This document shows, piece after piece, positions 1 through 7,110 of a stretch of DNA of 11,275 nt. Below the pieces are notes generated by a model. The model made no database searches and was not told where the DNA came from. It saw only the letters and a program-made list of their open reading frames with translations. Numbering within the stretch: position 1 is the first letter of the stretch; every line of letters starts with the position of its first letter. The stretch is taken from assembly GCA_046715095.1 (NCBI GenBank), contig JBKJZQ010000097.1, positions 1 to 11,275 of the forward strand, given 5' to 3'. Both the position numbers and the translations under genes were made by a program. The DNA is from WHTI01 sp046715095. Lineage in GTDB: Bacteria; Actinomycetota; CADDZG01; WHSQ01.

Positions 1-256
1 TGCCGCCTGATCCGCAGACCACGACCCGCCCTCTCACGCCCGGGCCGCCGTCGACCTCGAAGGTCGCTTCGCCGGATGCGAGGCGCTTCGTGGCCTGCTC
101 GATCAGTTCCTCCCGGGCGTGCCGTCCGGCGTGGAGAACCTTCGGGTCGTGCCCACCTCTGAGATCCCAGACGACGGCGGAACGACCCTCGCCGTTCATC
201 GGCTCCAGGCCTCCGGCGACCGCGGCGAGCTCGCGAGCCAAATCACCCGTGCTCAT
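1..256 (-). CDS. Unidentified protein, N-terminal part only (cut by left edge)
   Basis: The reading frame is open from an ATG at 256 to the window edge, giving 85 codons that begin MSTGDLARELAAVAGGLEP. The ATG overlaps the stop of the upstream 19-codon micro-ORF in an ATGA, and a GGGGGA stretch lies just before it at short spacing. I do not recognise the family. What is visible is an N-terminal helix-like segment, a strand-like AVVWDL, a charged helix (residues about 48-65) and a strand ending in VVVCGSGG at the cut edge. The helix followed by a Cys-Gly-x-Gly-Gly turn loosely resembles the N-terminal domain of XdhC/CoxI molybdenum-hydroxylase maturation factors. A maturation factor would suit this operon, but the family's Arg-Pro-Gly signature is absent. 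The gene is last in the visible operon, so it is probably made with the hydroxylase. It is a real gene by position and composition; function is unknown. Confidence 0.7.
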   Translation of the reverse strand, partial: MSTGDLARELAAVAGGLEPMNGEGRSAVVWDLRGGHDPKVLHAGRHAREELIEQATKRLASGEATFEVDGGPGVRGRVVVCGSGG

Positions 257-312
257 CGTTCCCCCATCGCGACGGGCGTGCGGCTCAGGGGGGCGTGCAC
301 TGACCCGCTCAT
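253..312 (-). CDS. 19-residue micro-ORF, copy A (putative leader/coupling peptide)
   Basis: This ORF encodes MSGSVHAPLSRTPVAMGER. Its ATG overlaps the adenine deaminase stop (ATGA, 309-312) and its TGA overlaps the ATG of the next gene (ATGA, 253-256), so it fills the gap exactly. It is too short to be called from coding potential alone. The evidence is its near twin at 8200-8259 on the opposite strand, which has the same length, 10 of 19 identical residues, 45 of 60 identical bases and the same ATGA junction into a gene starting ATGAGCACG. Identity begins abruptly at the ATG, and the sequences upstream of the two copies are unrelated. Possible roles are translational coupling, an attenuator-like leader, or an independent small protein. 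Against a conserved peptide, the differences between the copies are mostly at first and second codon positions, so a duplicated nucleotide element remains possible. Confidence 0.6.
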   Translation of the reverse strand: MSGSVHAPLSRTPVAMGER

Positions 313-2033
313 CCGTTCACTTCGAGGGGCACGATCTCGAAACGATCCACGTCGATCAGGCCCCTGTCGGTGATCTTCAGGCTGGGGATGACCGACAGCG
401 CGAGGAACGACAGCGTCATGAACGGCGACGGGCTCTCTACCCCCATGGTCGCGAGGTGTTCGTGCAGCCGGTCGAGCCGCTCGACCACTTCGGCAACCGG
501 AAGGTCGGCGAGGAGACCCGCGACCGGCAGCGGCAGCTCCTCGAGAACCTTTCCCCCGGCGACGGCGACGATTCCACCGCCGAGCTCCTCGAGCCGCGCT
601 ACGGCTGTGGCCATATCCTCATCCGAGACCCCGACCACCACGATGTTGTGGGCGTCGTGCGCCACGGTCGAGGCGAACGCTCCGCGCCGCAGGCCGAAAC
701 CGGTTACGAACCCCTTGCCGATCCGGCCGGTCGCGTGATGGCGTTCGATCACCGCGATCTTGGCGAGATCCCGATCCGGAGCGGAGACAGCGACGCCGCC
801 AACGATGGCCGCATCGACGTGCACCTCGTTCGTGAGCAGCTGACCCGGGACGATCTCTATGACGCGGATCTGCCCGCCGTCACAGGGGACCGCCAGGCCG
901 GCGGGCTCGACCGGCGCGTTGCGTACGGAGCGCCGGACCCACAGAGGGACGTCCCGGTCCTCGACCCCGGTGGTCTCGCCACCGGTGACCACGAGGCGCC
1001 CTTCCTTCCACACCTTTTCGGGACGGAACGACGTGAGGTCGCCGAGGAGCACCATGTCGGCCTTGTACCCCGGCCCGATCACCCCGGCGTCCGTGAGGCC
1101 GTGATAGCGAGCGGCGTTGAGCGATGCCATCAGGAGCGCATCTTCGGGGGCCAGGCCGTGCGCCACGGACGCGCGGCACATCTGGTTGATAGAGCCCTCG
1201 CGGTAGAGGAAGTCCGGCTCGCGGTCGTCGGTGCAGAACGCACAGTTGTCGGGTCCGAACTCCTTGACCAACGGGAGGAGGTCGAGGAGGTTGCGGGCGT
1301 TCGAGGCCTCGCGCAGCAGCACCCACATCCCCCGGCGCCTCTTCTCCAGCGCCTCTTCGTAGGTCGTCGCCTCGTGGTCGGAGCGGATGCCGGCGGCTAT
1401 GTACGCATCGAGCGCGTGACCGACGATCCCGGGCGCGTGACCGTCGACGTGGGTTGCGCTCGCGATCTCGAGCTTGGCGAGTTCGCCGTCGGAACCCGAT
1501 ATGACCCCGGGGAAGTTCATCATCTCGGCGATCCCGAGCGCATGTTTCCGGTTGAGGATCGATTCGAGGTCGCCGACCGTGAACGGCCGGCGCGGCGACT
1601 CGAACACGGACGCCGGAACACACGACGACGCCATGACCCAGACGTCGAGGGGAAGGCCTTCACAGACATCGAGGAGCCAGTGGATCCCGTCGGTGCCGAG
1701 CACGTTGGCGATCTCGTGCGGATCGCACACGATCGAGGTCGTACCGTGTTTCAAGAGCACGCGGGCGAACTCGTCGACCATCAGCTTTGAGGATTCGATA
1801 TGGACGTGAGCGTCGATGAACCCGGGTACGAGATACATCCCGGACGCGTCGAGTGTCTCGAACTCGCCGACCTTTGCCGGAGGATCGCCGAACCCCGCGA
1901 CCCGTCCCTCGGCCACGGTCACGGTTTCGTCGAGCCACTCCCTCGTGAACGATGAGAACACCTTGGCCCCGGTGATCACGAGGTCGGGGGCCTCGTCCCC
2001 ACGCGCTACGGCGATGAGCCTCCGGCGATCCAT
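309..2033 (-). CDS. ade: Adenine deaminase
   Basis: This enzyme hydrolyses adenine to hypoxanthine and ammonia in the cytoplasm, bringing adenine into purine catabolism. The protein is 574 residues, the usual size for the bacterial Ade family (about 575-590). Visible landmarks are the metal-binding FIDAHVHIESS (His76, His78), CDPHEIANVLG (103-113), EMMNFPG (Glu170), DGHAPG (His199), SDHEAT (His220) and CTDDREP (Asp269). The Ade-specific C-terminal domain follows, with ERHHATGRIGKGFV, a TVAHDAHNIVVVG segment and a SLKITDRGLID tail. The ATG at 2033 shares one base with the TGA of the molybdenum-subunit gene upstream, and its own stop overlaps the micro-ORF downstream, so translation is probably coupled on both sides. 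Hypoxanthine, the product, is a natural substrate for the hydroxylase encoded just upstream. The specificity rests on family resemblance over the full length and is strong. Confidence 0.95.
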   Translation of the reverse strand: MDRRRLIAVARGDEAPDLVITGAKVFSSFTREWLDETVTVAEGRVAGFGDPPAKVGEFETLDASGMYLVPGFIDAHVHIESSKLMVDEFARVLLKHGTTSIVCDPHEIANVLGTDGIHWLLDVCEGLPLDVWVMASSCVPASVFESPRRPFTVGDLESILNRKHALGIAEMMNFPGVISGSDGELAKLEIASATHVDGHAPGIVGHALDAYIAAGIRSDHEATTYEEALEKRRRGMWVLLREASNARNLLDLLPLVKEFGPDNCAFCTDDREPDFLYREGSINQMCRASVAHGLAPEDALLMASLNAARYHGLTDAGVIGPGYKADMVLLGDLTSFRPEKVWKEGRLVVTGGETTGVEDRDVPLWVRRSVRNAPVEPAGLAVPCDGGQIRVIEIVPGQLLTNEVHVDAAIVGGVAVSAPDRDLAKIAVIERHHATGRIGKGFVTGFGLRRGAFASTVAHDAHNIVVVGVSDEDMATAVARLEELGGGIVAVAGGKVLEELPLPVAGLLADLPVAEVVERLDRLHEHLATMGVESPSPFMTLSFLALSVIPSLKITDRGLIDVDRFEIVPLEVNG

Positions 2034-4396
2034 CACTCGCCCCCGGAGGAGATGGCGTCGAGGAAGTCGTCGGGCCGCACGGGGATCCGAGCGAGCGGTT
2101 TGCCGCTCGCGTCGCGCAGCGCGGCGACGATCGCCGGGGTGGAGGAGATCGTCGGAGGTTCCCCGACGCCCTTGACCCCGTACTCCGAATCGGGGTCGCC
2201 CAGCTCCATGATGTCGATCTGCATCGGCGGCATGTCGAGGATCGTCGGGATCAGATAGTCGGTGAACGACGGATTCATGATCACCCCGTCCTTGACCAGG
2301 ATCTCCTCCATCACGGCGAGGCCCAGCCCCTGGGCCGAACCCCCCTCGATCTGTCCCTCCACCGCCTGCGGGTTGATCGCCTTCCCGACGTCCTGCGCGG
2401 TGGCGAGCTCGACGACCTTCACGAGACCCAGTTCGAGATCGACGTCGCACACCGCGCGGTGTGCGGAGAACGCGAATGCGACGTGAGCGTCGCCCTGACC
2501 GGTTTCGGGGTCGAGCGGAGAGGTCTTCCGGTGGTGGTACTCGTAGGTCTCCTCGAACGAACCGTCACCGATCACCTCGGCGAGGTCTAAGGTCACCCCG
2601 AGTGAGTCCGAGACGATCTTTCCCCCGTTCAGTGAGAGGTCGCCGGGGTCGTCGGTCAGCGTGCCTACGACCTTCTGAAGGACGCGAGTCTGGACCGCGA
2701 TGCACGCCCTGCGTACGGCCCCTCCGGTCATCCACGTCTGGCGCGACGCCGAGGTCGAGCCGGCCGAGCCCACCTGCGTATCGGCCGGCAGCACCACGAC
2801 CTGATCGACGCCGAGCTCCGTGCGCACGATCTGCATCTGGACGGTCACGATGCCCTGGCCGACCTCGGCCGCGGCGGTGTGGACCTCGACGATCGGCTCG
2901 CCTCCCGAGACCCAGAGCTTCACGCGGGCGGTCGAGTAGTCGTCGAACCCCTCGGAGTACGCGATGTTCTTGAACCCGACCCCGTACCCGATACCGCGGC
3001 GCACCCCTTCGCCGTGGGTCGTGTTGGAGACACCGCCGGGATAGCGCGTGAGATCGAGGGGGCCGGCGGGCGTGTCGGGGGGCATGGGCATCGCCCGGAC
3101 CGACTCGAGGAGCTCTCTGACCGGTGCCGGACCCTCTACCTTCTGGCCGGTGGGAAGTCTTGATCCGGTCGTCATCGCGTTCCGGATCCTGAGGTCGACC
3201 GGATCCATGCCGAGCGCACCGGCGAGCTTGTCCATCTGGGACTCGTACGCGAAGCACACCTGAACGGAGCCGAACCCGCGCATCGCGCCACACGGTGGGT
3301 TGTTGGTGTAGACGACGTATCCGTCGATCGTCGTGTTGGGAACGTTGTAGGGGCCGGCCGCGAAACATGAGGCATTGCTCACGACCGCGGTGGAGGACGA
3401 CGCGTAGGCGCCGCCGTCGAGCACGATCCTCGCTTTGACGTAAACGAGGTCGCCGGCCCTCGTCGCACCGTGCTCGTAGTGCATGCGCGCAGGATGTCTG
3501 TGAACGTGCCCGTAGAAGGACTCTTCGCGGGAGTACATCATTTTGACGGGGCGGTTCGTGTGGAGGGCCAGCATGCAGCAATGGATCTGCATCGACAGGT
3601 CCTCTCGGGCGCCGAACGCTCCGCCGACCCCCGCCAGCGTGATGCGGACGCGGTCCTCGGTGAGGCCGAGCGAGCCGGCGAGTTGCCCGAGATCGACGTG
3701 CATCCACTGGGTCGCGACGTAGAGGTCGACGCCGCCCTCGCCATCGGGGACCGCAAGGCCGGATTCCGGACCGAGGAACGCCTGGTCCTGCATCCGGGTG
3801 GCGTAGTCGCCGGTCACCACGACGTCCGCGGTTGCGTCCTGATCGCCCGAGCGGATCGGTACGTGCCGGATCAGATTCCCTTCGGGGTGGAGGATGTCCG
3901 TTCCTGCCTCGAGTGCGGCTTCGGGGTCGGTGATCGGGTCGAGTTCCTCGTACACGATGGTGACTCGGTCGGCTGCGCGGCGGGCGGTCTCGGGATGCTC
4001 GGCCGCGATGATGACGACCGCCTCACCCTCGTAGCGGATCTGATCCCAGGCGAGGACCGGTTGATCCGGGAACTCGAGCCCGTAGGTCTTGTGTCCCGGA
4101 ACGTCCTCGTGGGTGAGCACGGCCCATACGCCGGGAATCGCGAGAGCCTTCGAGATGTCGATCGAGACGATGCGGGCACGGGGATGCGGGCTCCGGACCG
4201 TTGCACCCCAGAGCATCCCCTCCGCCCACAGGTCGGACGAGTAAGCGAAGTCGCCGGTGACCTTCGGTACCCCGTCCGGTCGCCGCGCGCTGCTCCCGAC
4301 GCCGTCCTTCGACAGCTCCTCCATGCCCGGGATCCCTTGTGGCCCCTCCGTGCCGGGGGGCCGGGTCTTCGGCGGTGCCGTCGTGGGGGTGCTCAT
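2033..4396 (-). CDS. xdhA: Xanthine dehydrogenase-type hydroxylase, molybdopterin-binding large subunit
   Basis: This is the catalytic subunit of a three-subunit molybdenum hydroxylase (E. coli naming: xdhA large, xdhB FAD, xdhC 2Fe-2S), expected to oxidise hypoxanthine, xanthine or a related purine. The protein has 787 residues. The small a/b hammerhead domain is at about 40-150 (KVTGDFAYSSDL, then YEGEAVVIIAAEHPETA). The cofactor domains carry TQ (Gln230), GGAFGAREDL (258-267), a RGFG loop (373-376), EVGQG (511-515) and the C-terminal KGVGE with catalytic-base Glu746. Glu265 sits where xanthine dehydrogenases have the substrate-orienting Glu of FGGKE, whereas aldehyde oxidases have a non-acidic residue, so a purine substrate is favoured. 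The ATG at 4396 has a GGAGG at 4404-4408, 7 bases upstream, and overlaps the deaminase stop by ATGA. The exact substrate (hypoxanthine, xanthine, or a 2- or 8-position oxidation) cannot be read from sequence. Confidence 0.93.
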   Translation of the reverse strand: MSTPTTAPPKTRPPGTEGPQGIPGMEELSKDGVGSSARRPDGVPKVTGDFAYSSDLWAEGMLWGATVRSPHPRARIVSIDISKALAIPGVWAVLTHEDVPGHKTYGLEFPDQPVLAWDQIRYEGEAVVIIAAEHPETARRAADRVTIVYEELDPITDPEAALEAGTDILHPEGNLIRHVPIRSGDQDATADVVVTGDYATRMQDQAFLGPESGLAVPDGEGGVDLYVATQWMHVDLGQLAGSLGLTEDRVRITLAGVGGAFGAREDLSMQIHCCMLALHTNRPVKMMYSREESFYGHVHRHPARMHYEHGATRAGDLVYVKARIVLDGGAYASSSTAVVSNASCFAAGPYNVPNTTIDGYVVYTNNPPCGAMRGFGSVQVCFAYESQMDKLAGALGMDPVDLRIRNAMTTGSRLPTGQKVEGPAPVRELLESVRAMPMPPDTPAGPLDLTRYPGGVSNTTHGEGVRRGIGYGVGFKNIAYSEGFDDYSTARVKLWVSGGEPIVEVHTAAAEVGQGIVTVQMQIVRTELGVDQVVVLPADTQVGSAGSTSASRQTWMTGGAVRRACIAVQTRVLQKVVGTLTDDPGDLSLNGGKIVSDSLGVTLDLAEVIGDGSFEETYEYHHRKTSPLDPETGQGDAHVAFAFSAHRAVCDVDLELGLVKVVELATAQDVGKAINPQAVEGQIEGGSAQGLGLAVMEEILVKDGVIMNPSFTDYLIPTILDMPPMQIDIMELGDPDSEYGVKGVGEPPTISSTPAIVAALRDASGKPLARIPVRPDDFLDAISSGGE

Positions 4397-5751
4397 GCAT
4401 AAGCCTCCGCGAGCCTGGTTGCCTGCTTCTCGAGCGCCGTTCCGATCGCCCTTCGGTCCGCGGTCCGCATCTCTCCCGCCGCAACCACCACCCGGCCGTT
4501 CACGAGCACGTGGTGGGCGGGACGGGGGGTGCCGTGGACCAGCGCGGCAACTTTGTCTTCGATGCCGGCGTCCTCGAACCCATCCATCTTCCACAGAACG
4601 ACATCGGCGAGCTTCCCGGGTTCGAGGGAACCGATCTCATGTTCCCGTCCGAGGCAGCGAGCGCCTCCCATGGTCGCCATACGGAGGGCATCGCGCGCGG
4701 TCAGCGCGGCGGGACCACCGCGAAGACGAGCGAGATGGAGGGCGGCGCGCAGCTCGGAGGAGAGGTGTCCGCCCTCGTTCGACGCGGCGCCGTCGACCCC
4801 GAGGCCGACGGGCGCACCGGCAGCGATGAGATCCACGACCCTCGCGATGCCTGCTCCGAGCCTGCCGTTCGACGTCGGGCAGTGGGCCGCCCCCGTTCCG
4901 GTCGCACCGAACCGGGCGACGTCGGCGTCGGAGAGGTGGATGCAATGCGCGAGCCAGACGTCGTCGCCGAGCCATCCGAGCGAATCCAGATAGTCGGCGG
5001 GGCGAGCGCCGAACCTTTCGACGCAGAAGCGTTCCTCGTCGTCGGTCTCGGCGAGATGAGTGTGCATGCGGACGCCCTTACGTCTGGCGAGCGCCGCCGC
5101 TTCCCTCATCAGATCACCGGTGGCGGAGAACGGAGAGCACGGCGCGACCGCGATGCGAAGCATCGAGTCGAAAGAGTCGTCGTGGTGCCGGTCGATGGCG
5201 GCTTCGGTCTCTGCCAGGACGCGATCGAGGTCCTCGACCACCGAGTCGGGAGGAAGCCCGCCGTCCTTGACGCCGAGGTCCATCGAACCCCTGCAGGGAT
5301 GGAAGCGGATACCAAGGTCGGCGGCCGCGGCGATCTCGATCCCCAGCAGGTCGCCGGCCCCGTGGGGGAAGACGTAGTGATGGTCGGTCGACGTCGTGCA
5401 GCCGGACACGAGCAGAGCTGCGATCCCGGCGCGCGCGGCGGCGTCTTGCATGTCGTCGTCGATCAACGCCCAGCGCGGGTAGAGCTCCGTGAGCCATTCG
5501 AACAACGTGGCCTCCTGGGCCAGCCCACGCGTAAGCCACTGGTAGAGATGGTGGTGGGTGTTGATGAGTCCCGGAGTGGCGAAGAGGCCGTCGCAATCGG
5601 TCACCGCCGCGGTGGGGTTGTCGGGTGCCGTTCCGGGAGCGACCGAAACGATCCGGGTGCCTTCGATCACGATGTGTCCACTCACGTGTTCGGTGCCACC
5701 GTCGTCCATCGTCGCGATCGCACATCCGTCGAGGATCGTCGTCTCGGTCAT
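4393..5751 (-). CDS. 8-oxoguanine deaminase-type amidohydrolase (SsnA/TrzF superfamily)
   Basis: This is a 452-residue metal-dependent amidohydrolase of the cytosine deaminase/chlorohydrolase branch. Closest by motif are 8-oxoguanine deaminases, which convert 8-oxoguanine to urate and ammonia. Visible features are INTHHHLYQWLTR with metal ligands His66 and His68, CTTSTDHHYVFPHG (118-131), FHPCRGSMDLG with DGGLPPD (150-169), MHTHLAETDDEE (His230/His232), LAHCIHL (His269, His272), CPTSNGRLG and GVDGAASNE (Asp320). These NTHHHLYQ, CRGSMD and GVDGAASNE signatures are those I associate with the 8-oxoguanine deaminase group rather than guanine deaminase. The ATG at 5751 overlaps the 2Fe-2S subunit stop by ATGA and has AGGTGG six bases upstream. 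The gene lies between the small and large hydroxylase subunit genes, implying a shared purine pathway. An SsnA-like role in that pathway, or deamination of another oxopurine, is the main alternative. Confidence 0.88.
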   Translation of the reverse strand: MTETTILDGCAIATMDDGGTEHVSGHIVIEGTRIVSVAPGTAPDNPTAAVTDCDGLFATPGLINTHHHLYQWLTRGLAQEATLFEWLTELYPRWALIDDDMQDAAARAGIAALLVSGCTTSTDHHYVFPHGAGDLLGIEIAAAADLGIRFHPCRGSMDLGVKDGGLPPDSVVEDLDRVLAETEAAIDRHHDDSFDSMLRIAVAPCSPFSATGDLMREAAALARRKGVRMHTHLAETDDEERFCVERFGARPADYLDSLGWLGDDVWLAHCIHLSDADVARFGATGTGAAHCPTSNGRLGAGIARVVDLIAAGAPVGLGVDGAASNEGGHLSSELRAALHLARLRGGPAALTARDALRMATMGGARCLGREHEIGSLEPGKLADVVLWKMDGFEDAGIEDKVAALVHGTPRPAHHVLVNGRVVVAAGEMRTADRRAIGTALEKQATRLAEAYA

Positions 5752-6224
5752 GTCGAGCCACCTGCCATCTTCCGTCCGGCGAGGTTGACCGCATCGATGA
5801 TCTTCTCGTAGCCGGTACAGCGGCAGAGGTTCCCGGCGAGGGCCTCACGGATCTCAGAGTCACTCGGGTCGAGCCTGCGGGAGAGGAGCTCGTGCGCGGC
5901 AACGATCAACCCGGGGGTGCAGAAACCACATTGGACCGCTCCGGCTTCGAGGAACGCTTCCTGCACCGGATGGAGCTCGTCGCTGCCGCCCAGCCCCTCG
6001 ACGGTGACGACCTCGCGATCCTCGGCTTGGGCCGCGAGCACCAGGCACGCGCACACCAGTTGTCCATCCATGTAGATCGAACAAGACCCACATTCCCCCT
6101 GCTCGCAAGCGTTCTTGCTTCCGGGCATCCCGAGGCGCTCACGTAGCACGTAGAGAAGACTCTCGCCCTCCCAGACGTCGTCGACCTCGTGCGGTTGGCC
6201 GTTGATATGGAGGTTGAGCCTCAC
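5748..6224 (-). CDS. xdhC: Xanthine dehydrogenase-type hydroxylase, 2Fe-2S subunit
   Basis: This is the electron-transfer subunit carrying two [2Fe-2S] clusters between the molybdenum centre and the FAD. From a GTG start at 6224 the protein is 158 residues, typical for the family, and begins MRLNLHINGQPHEV as such subunits do. The N-terminal plant-ferredoxin-type cluster ligands are Cys40, Cys45, Cys48 and Cys60 (CEQGECGSC, then CAC). The C-terminal all-helical cluster uses Cys99 and Cys102 (QCGFCTPG) and Cys134 and Cys136 (LCRCTGY). All eight ligands are present, so it should be functional. The GTG overlaps the FAD-subunit stop by GTGA. An in-frame ATG at 6242 would add six residues (MEWAEI) that the family does not need, so I prefer the GTG. 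The symbol follows E. coli; elsewhere xdhC means an unrelated maturation factor. Confidence 0.94.
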   Translation of the reverse strand: MRLNLHINGQPHEVDDVWEGESLLYVLRERLGMPGSKNACEQGECGSCSIYMDGQLVCACLVLAAQAEDREVVTVEGLGGSDELHPVQEAFLEAGAVQCGFCTPGLIVAAHELLSRRLDPSDSEIREALAGNLCRCTGYEKIIDAVNLAGRKMAGGST

Positions 6225-7108
6225 GATCTCGGCCCATTCCATTCTGCCGGTACGCCGAGGCGACCGGCTTCGTCCCACGTCCAGTTGAGCGTGCGCTTCG
6301 CCATGACCCGGAGCGCGTGCCTGCGGTACGCAGCGGTGCCGCGGACGTCGTCGATCGGCGTTGCTACCCCGGCGACCAACTCGCCGAACCTCTCGGCGAC
6401 GTTGGCCGGTACCGGAGCGCGCCCGGCCCAATCGAGTTCTGCCGCGATGAACTCCTCGGCGTCGTGAGCCCTGAGCGGCCGGGGAGACGATGATCCGAGG
6501 GCGGTTCCCACCGTGCGGCCTTCGAGGTCGAGAGCGATCGCGAACGTCGCCACGGCGATCACCATGGCGTTCCTCGTCCCGATCTTCGAGAACTGCTGCG
6601 GCCCTTTGGCGACCGGCACGTGGACCGCGACGATCAGTTCGTCGCCGGCGAGGGCGTTCTTCTTCACGCCGGTGATGAAATCGGCGACCGGCATCAAGCG
6701 GGCTCCGCTCGTTGCTGCCACCTCGACCTCTGCCCCCACCGCCACCAGCGGGGGCACCCCGTCGCCCGCGGGGGAGGCGGTGCCGAGGTTCCCTCCCAGG
6801 GTCCCGCGGTTCCGGATCTGAGGAGAGCCGACGGTACGAGACGCAATCGCCAGACCCGGCAGCTCTCCGGCCAGTTCGGCGATCAACCGTGAGTAGGACA
6901 CCCCGGAGCCGATCCGGATCGTTCCGTTCGAGCGCGACCATTCCTGCAGCTCGGTACAGGCGGTCAGGTCGATGAGGACCTTCGGGCGGGCCTTGTCGAA
7001 GTTGATCTCGACCATCAGGTCCGTGCCGCCGGCGATCGGTATCCCACCGGGGTGGGCTGCCCTGATCTCGAGGGCTTCGGCCAAGCTCGCCGGACGGAAG
7101 AACTCCAC
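6221..7108 (-). CDS. xdhB: Xanthine dehydrogenase-type hydroxylase, FAD-binding subunit
   Basis: This subunit holds FAD and passes electrons from the iron-sulfur clusters to the final acceptor. The 295 residues match the usual size (E. coli XdhB is about 292). Landmarks are the N-terminal FFRPASLAEALE, the FAD pyrophosphate loop PIAGGTDLMVE (24-34), VGSPQIRNRGTLGGNLGTAS (93-112) with PAGDGVPPL after it, and the C-terminal CO-dehydrogenase-flavoprotein-type domain with RRHALRVMAKR. The start is GTG at 7108, two bases after the carbamate kinase stop; the family's conserved N-terminus begins right there, and GAGGG lies about nine bases upstream inside the kinase gene. Its TGA overlaps the 2Fe-2S subunit GTG. 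I see no NAD-specific signature that would decide between NAD and another acceptor. Confidence 0.93.
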   Translation of the reverse strand: MEFFRPASLAEALEIRAAHPGGIPIAGGTDLMVEINFDKARPKVLIDLTACTELQEWSRSNGTIRIGSGVSYSRLIAELAGELPGLAIASRTVGSPQIRNRGTLGGNLGTASPAGDGVPPLVAVGAEVEVAATSGARLMPVADFITGVKKNALAGDELIVAVHVPVAKGPQQFSKIGTRNAMVIAVATFAIALDLEGRTVGTALGSSSPRPLRAHDAEEFIAAELDWAGRAPVPANVAERFGELVAGVATPIDDVRGTAAYRRHALRVMAKRTLNWTWDEAGRLGVPAEWNGPRS

Positions 7109-7110
7109 GG

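Noticed and set aside
90..1790. Long plus-strand open frame (566 codons) opposite adenine deaminase
   Set aside because: It is antisense to a full-length Ade with all metal motifs; its translation is low-complexity and rich in Arg, Asp, Gly and Val, as expected of a high-GC shadow frame.
4339..5811. Plus-strand open frame (490 codons) opposite the 8-oxoguanine-type deaminase
   Set aside because: It has no recognisable domain, while the minus strand encodes a complete amidohydrolase with good ribosome sites; a compositional shadow.
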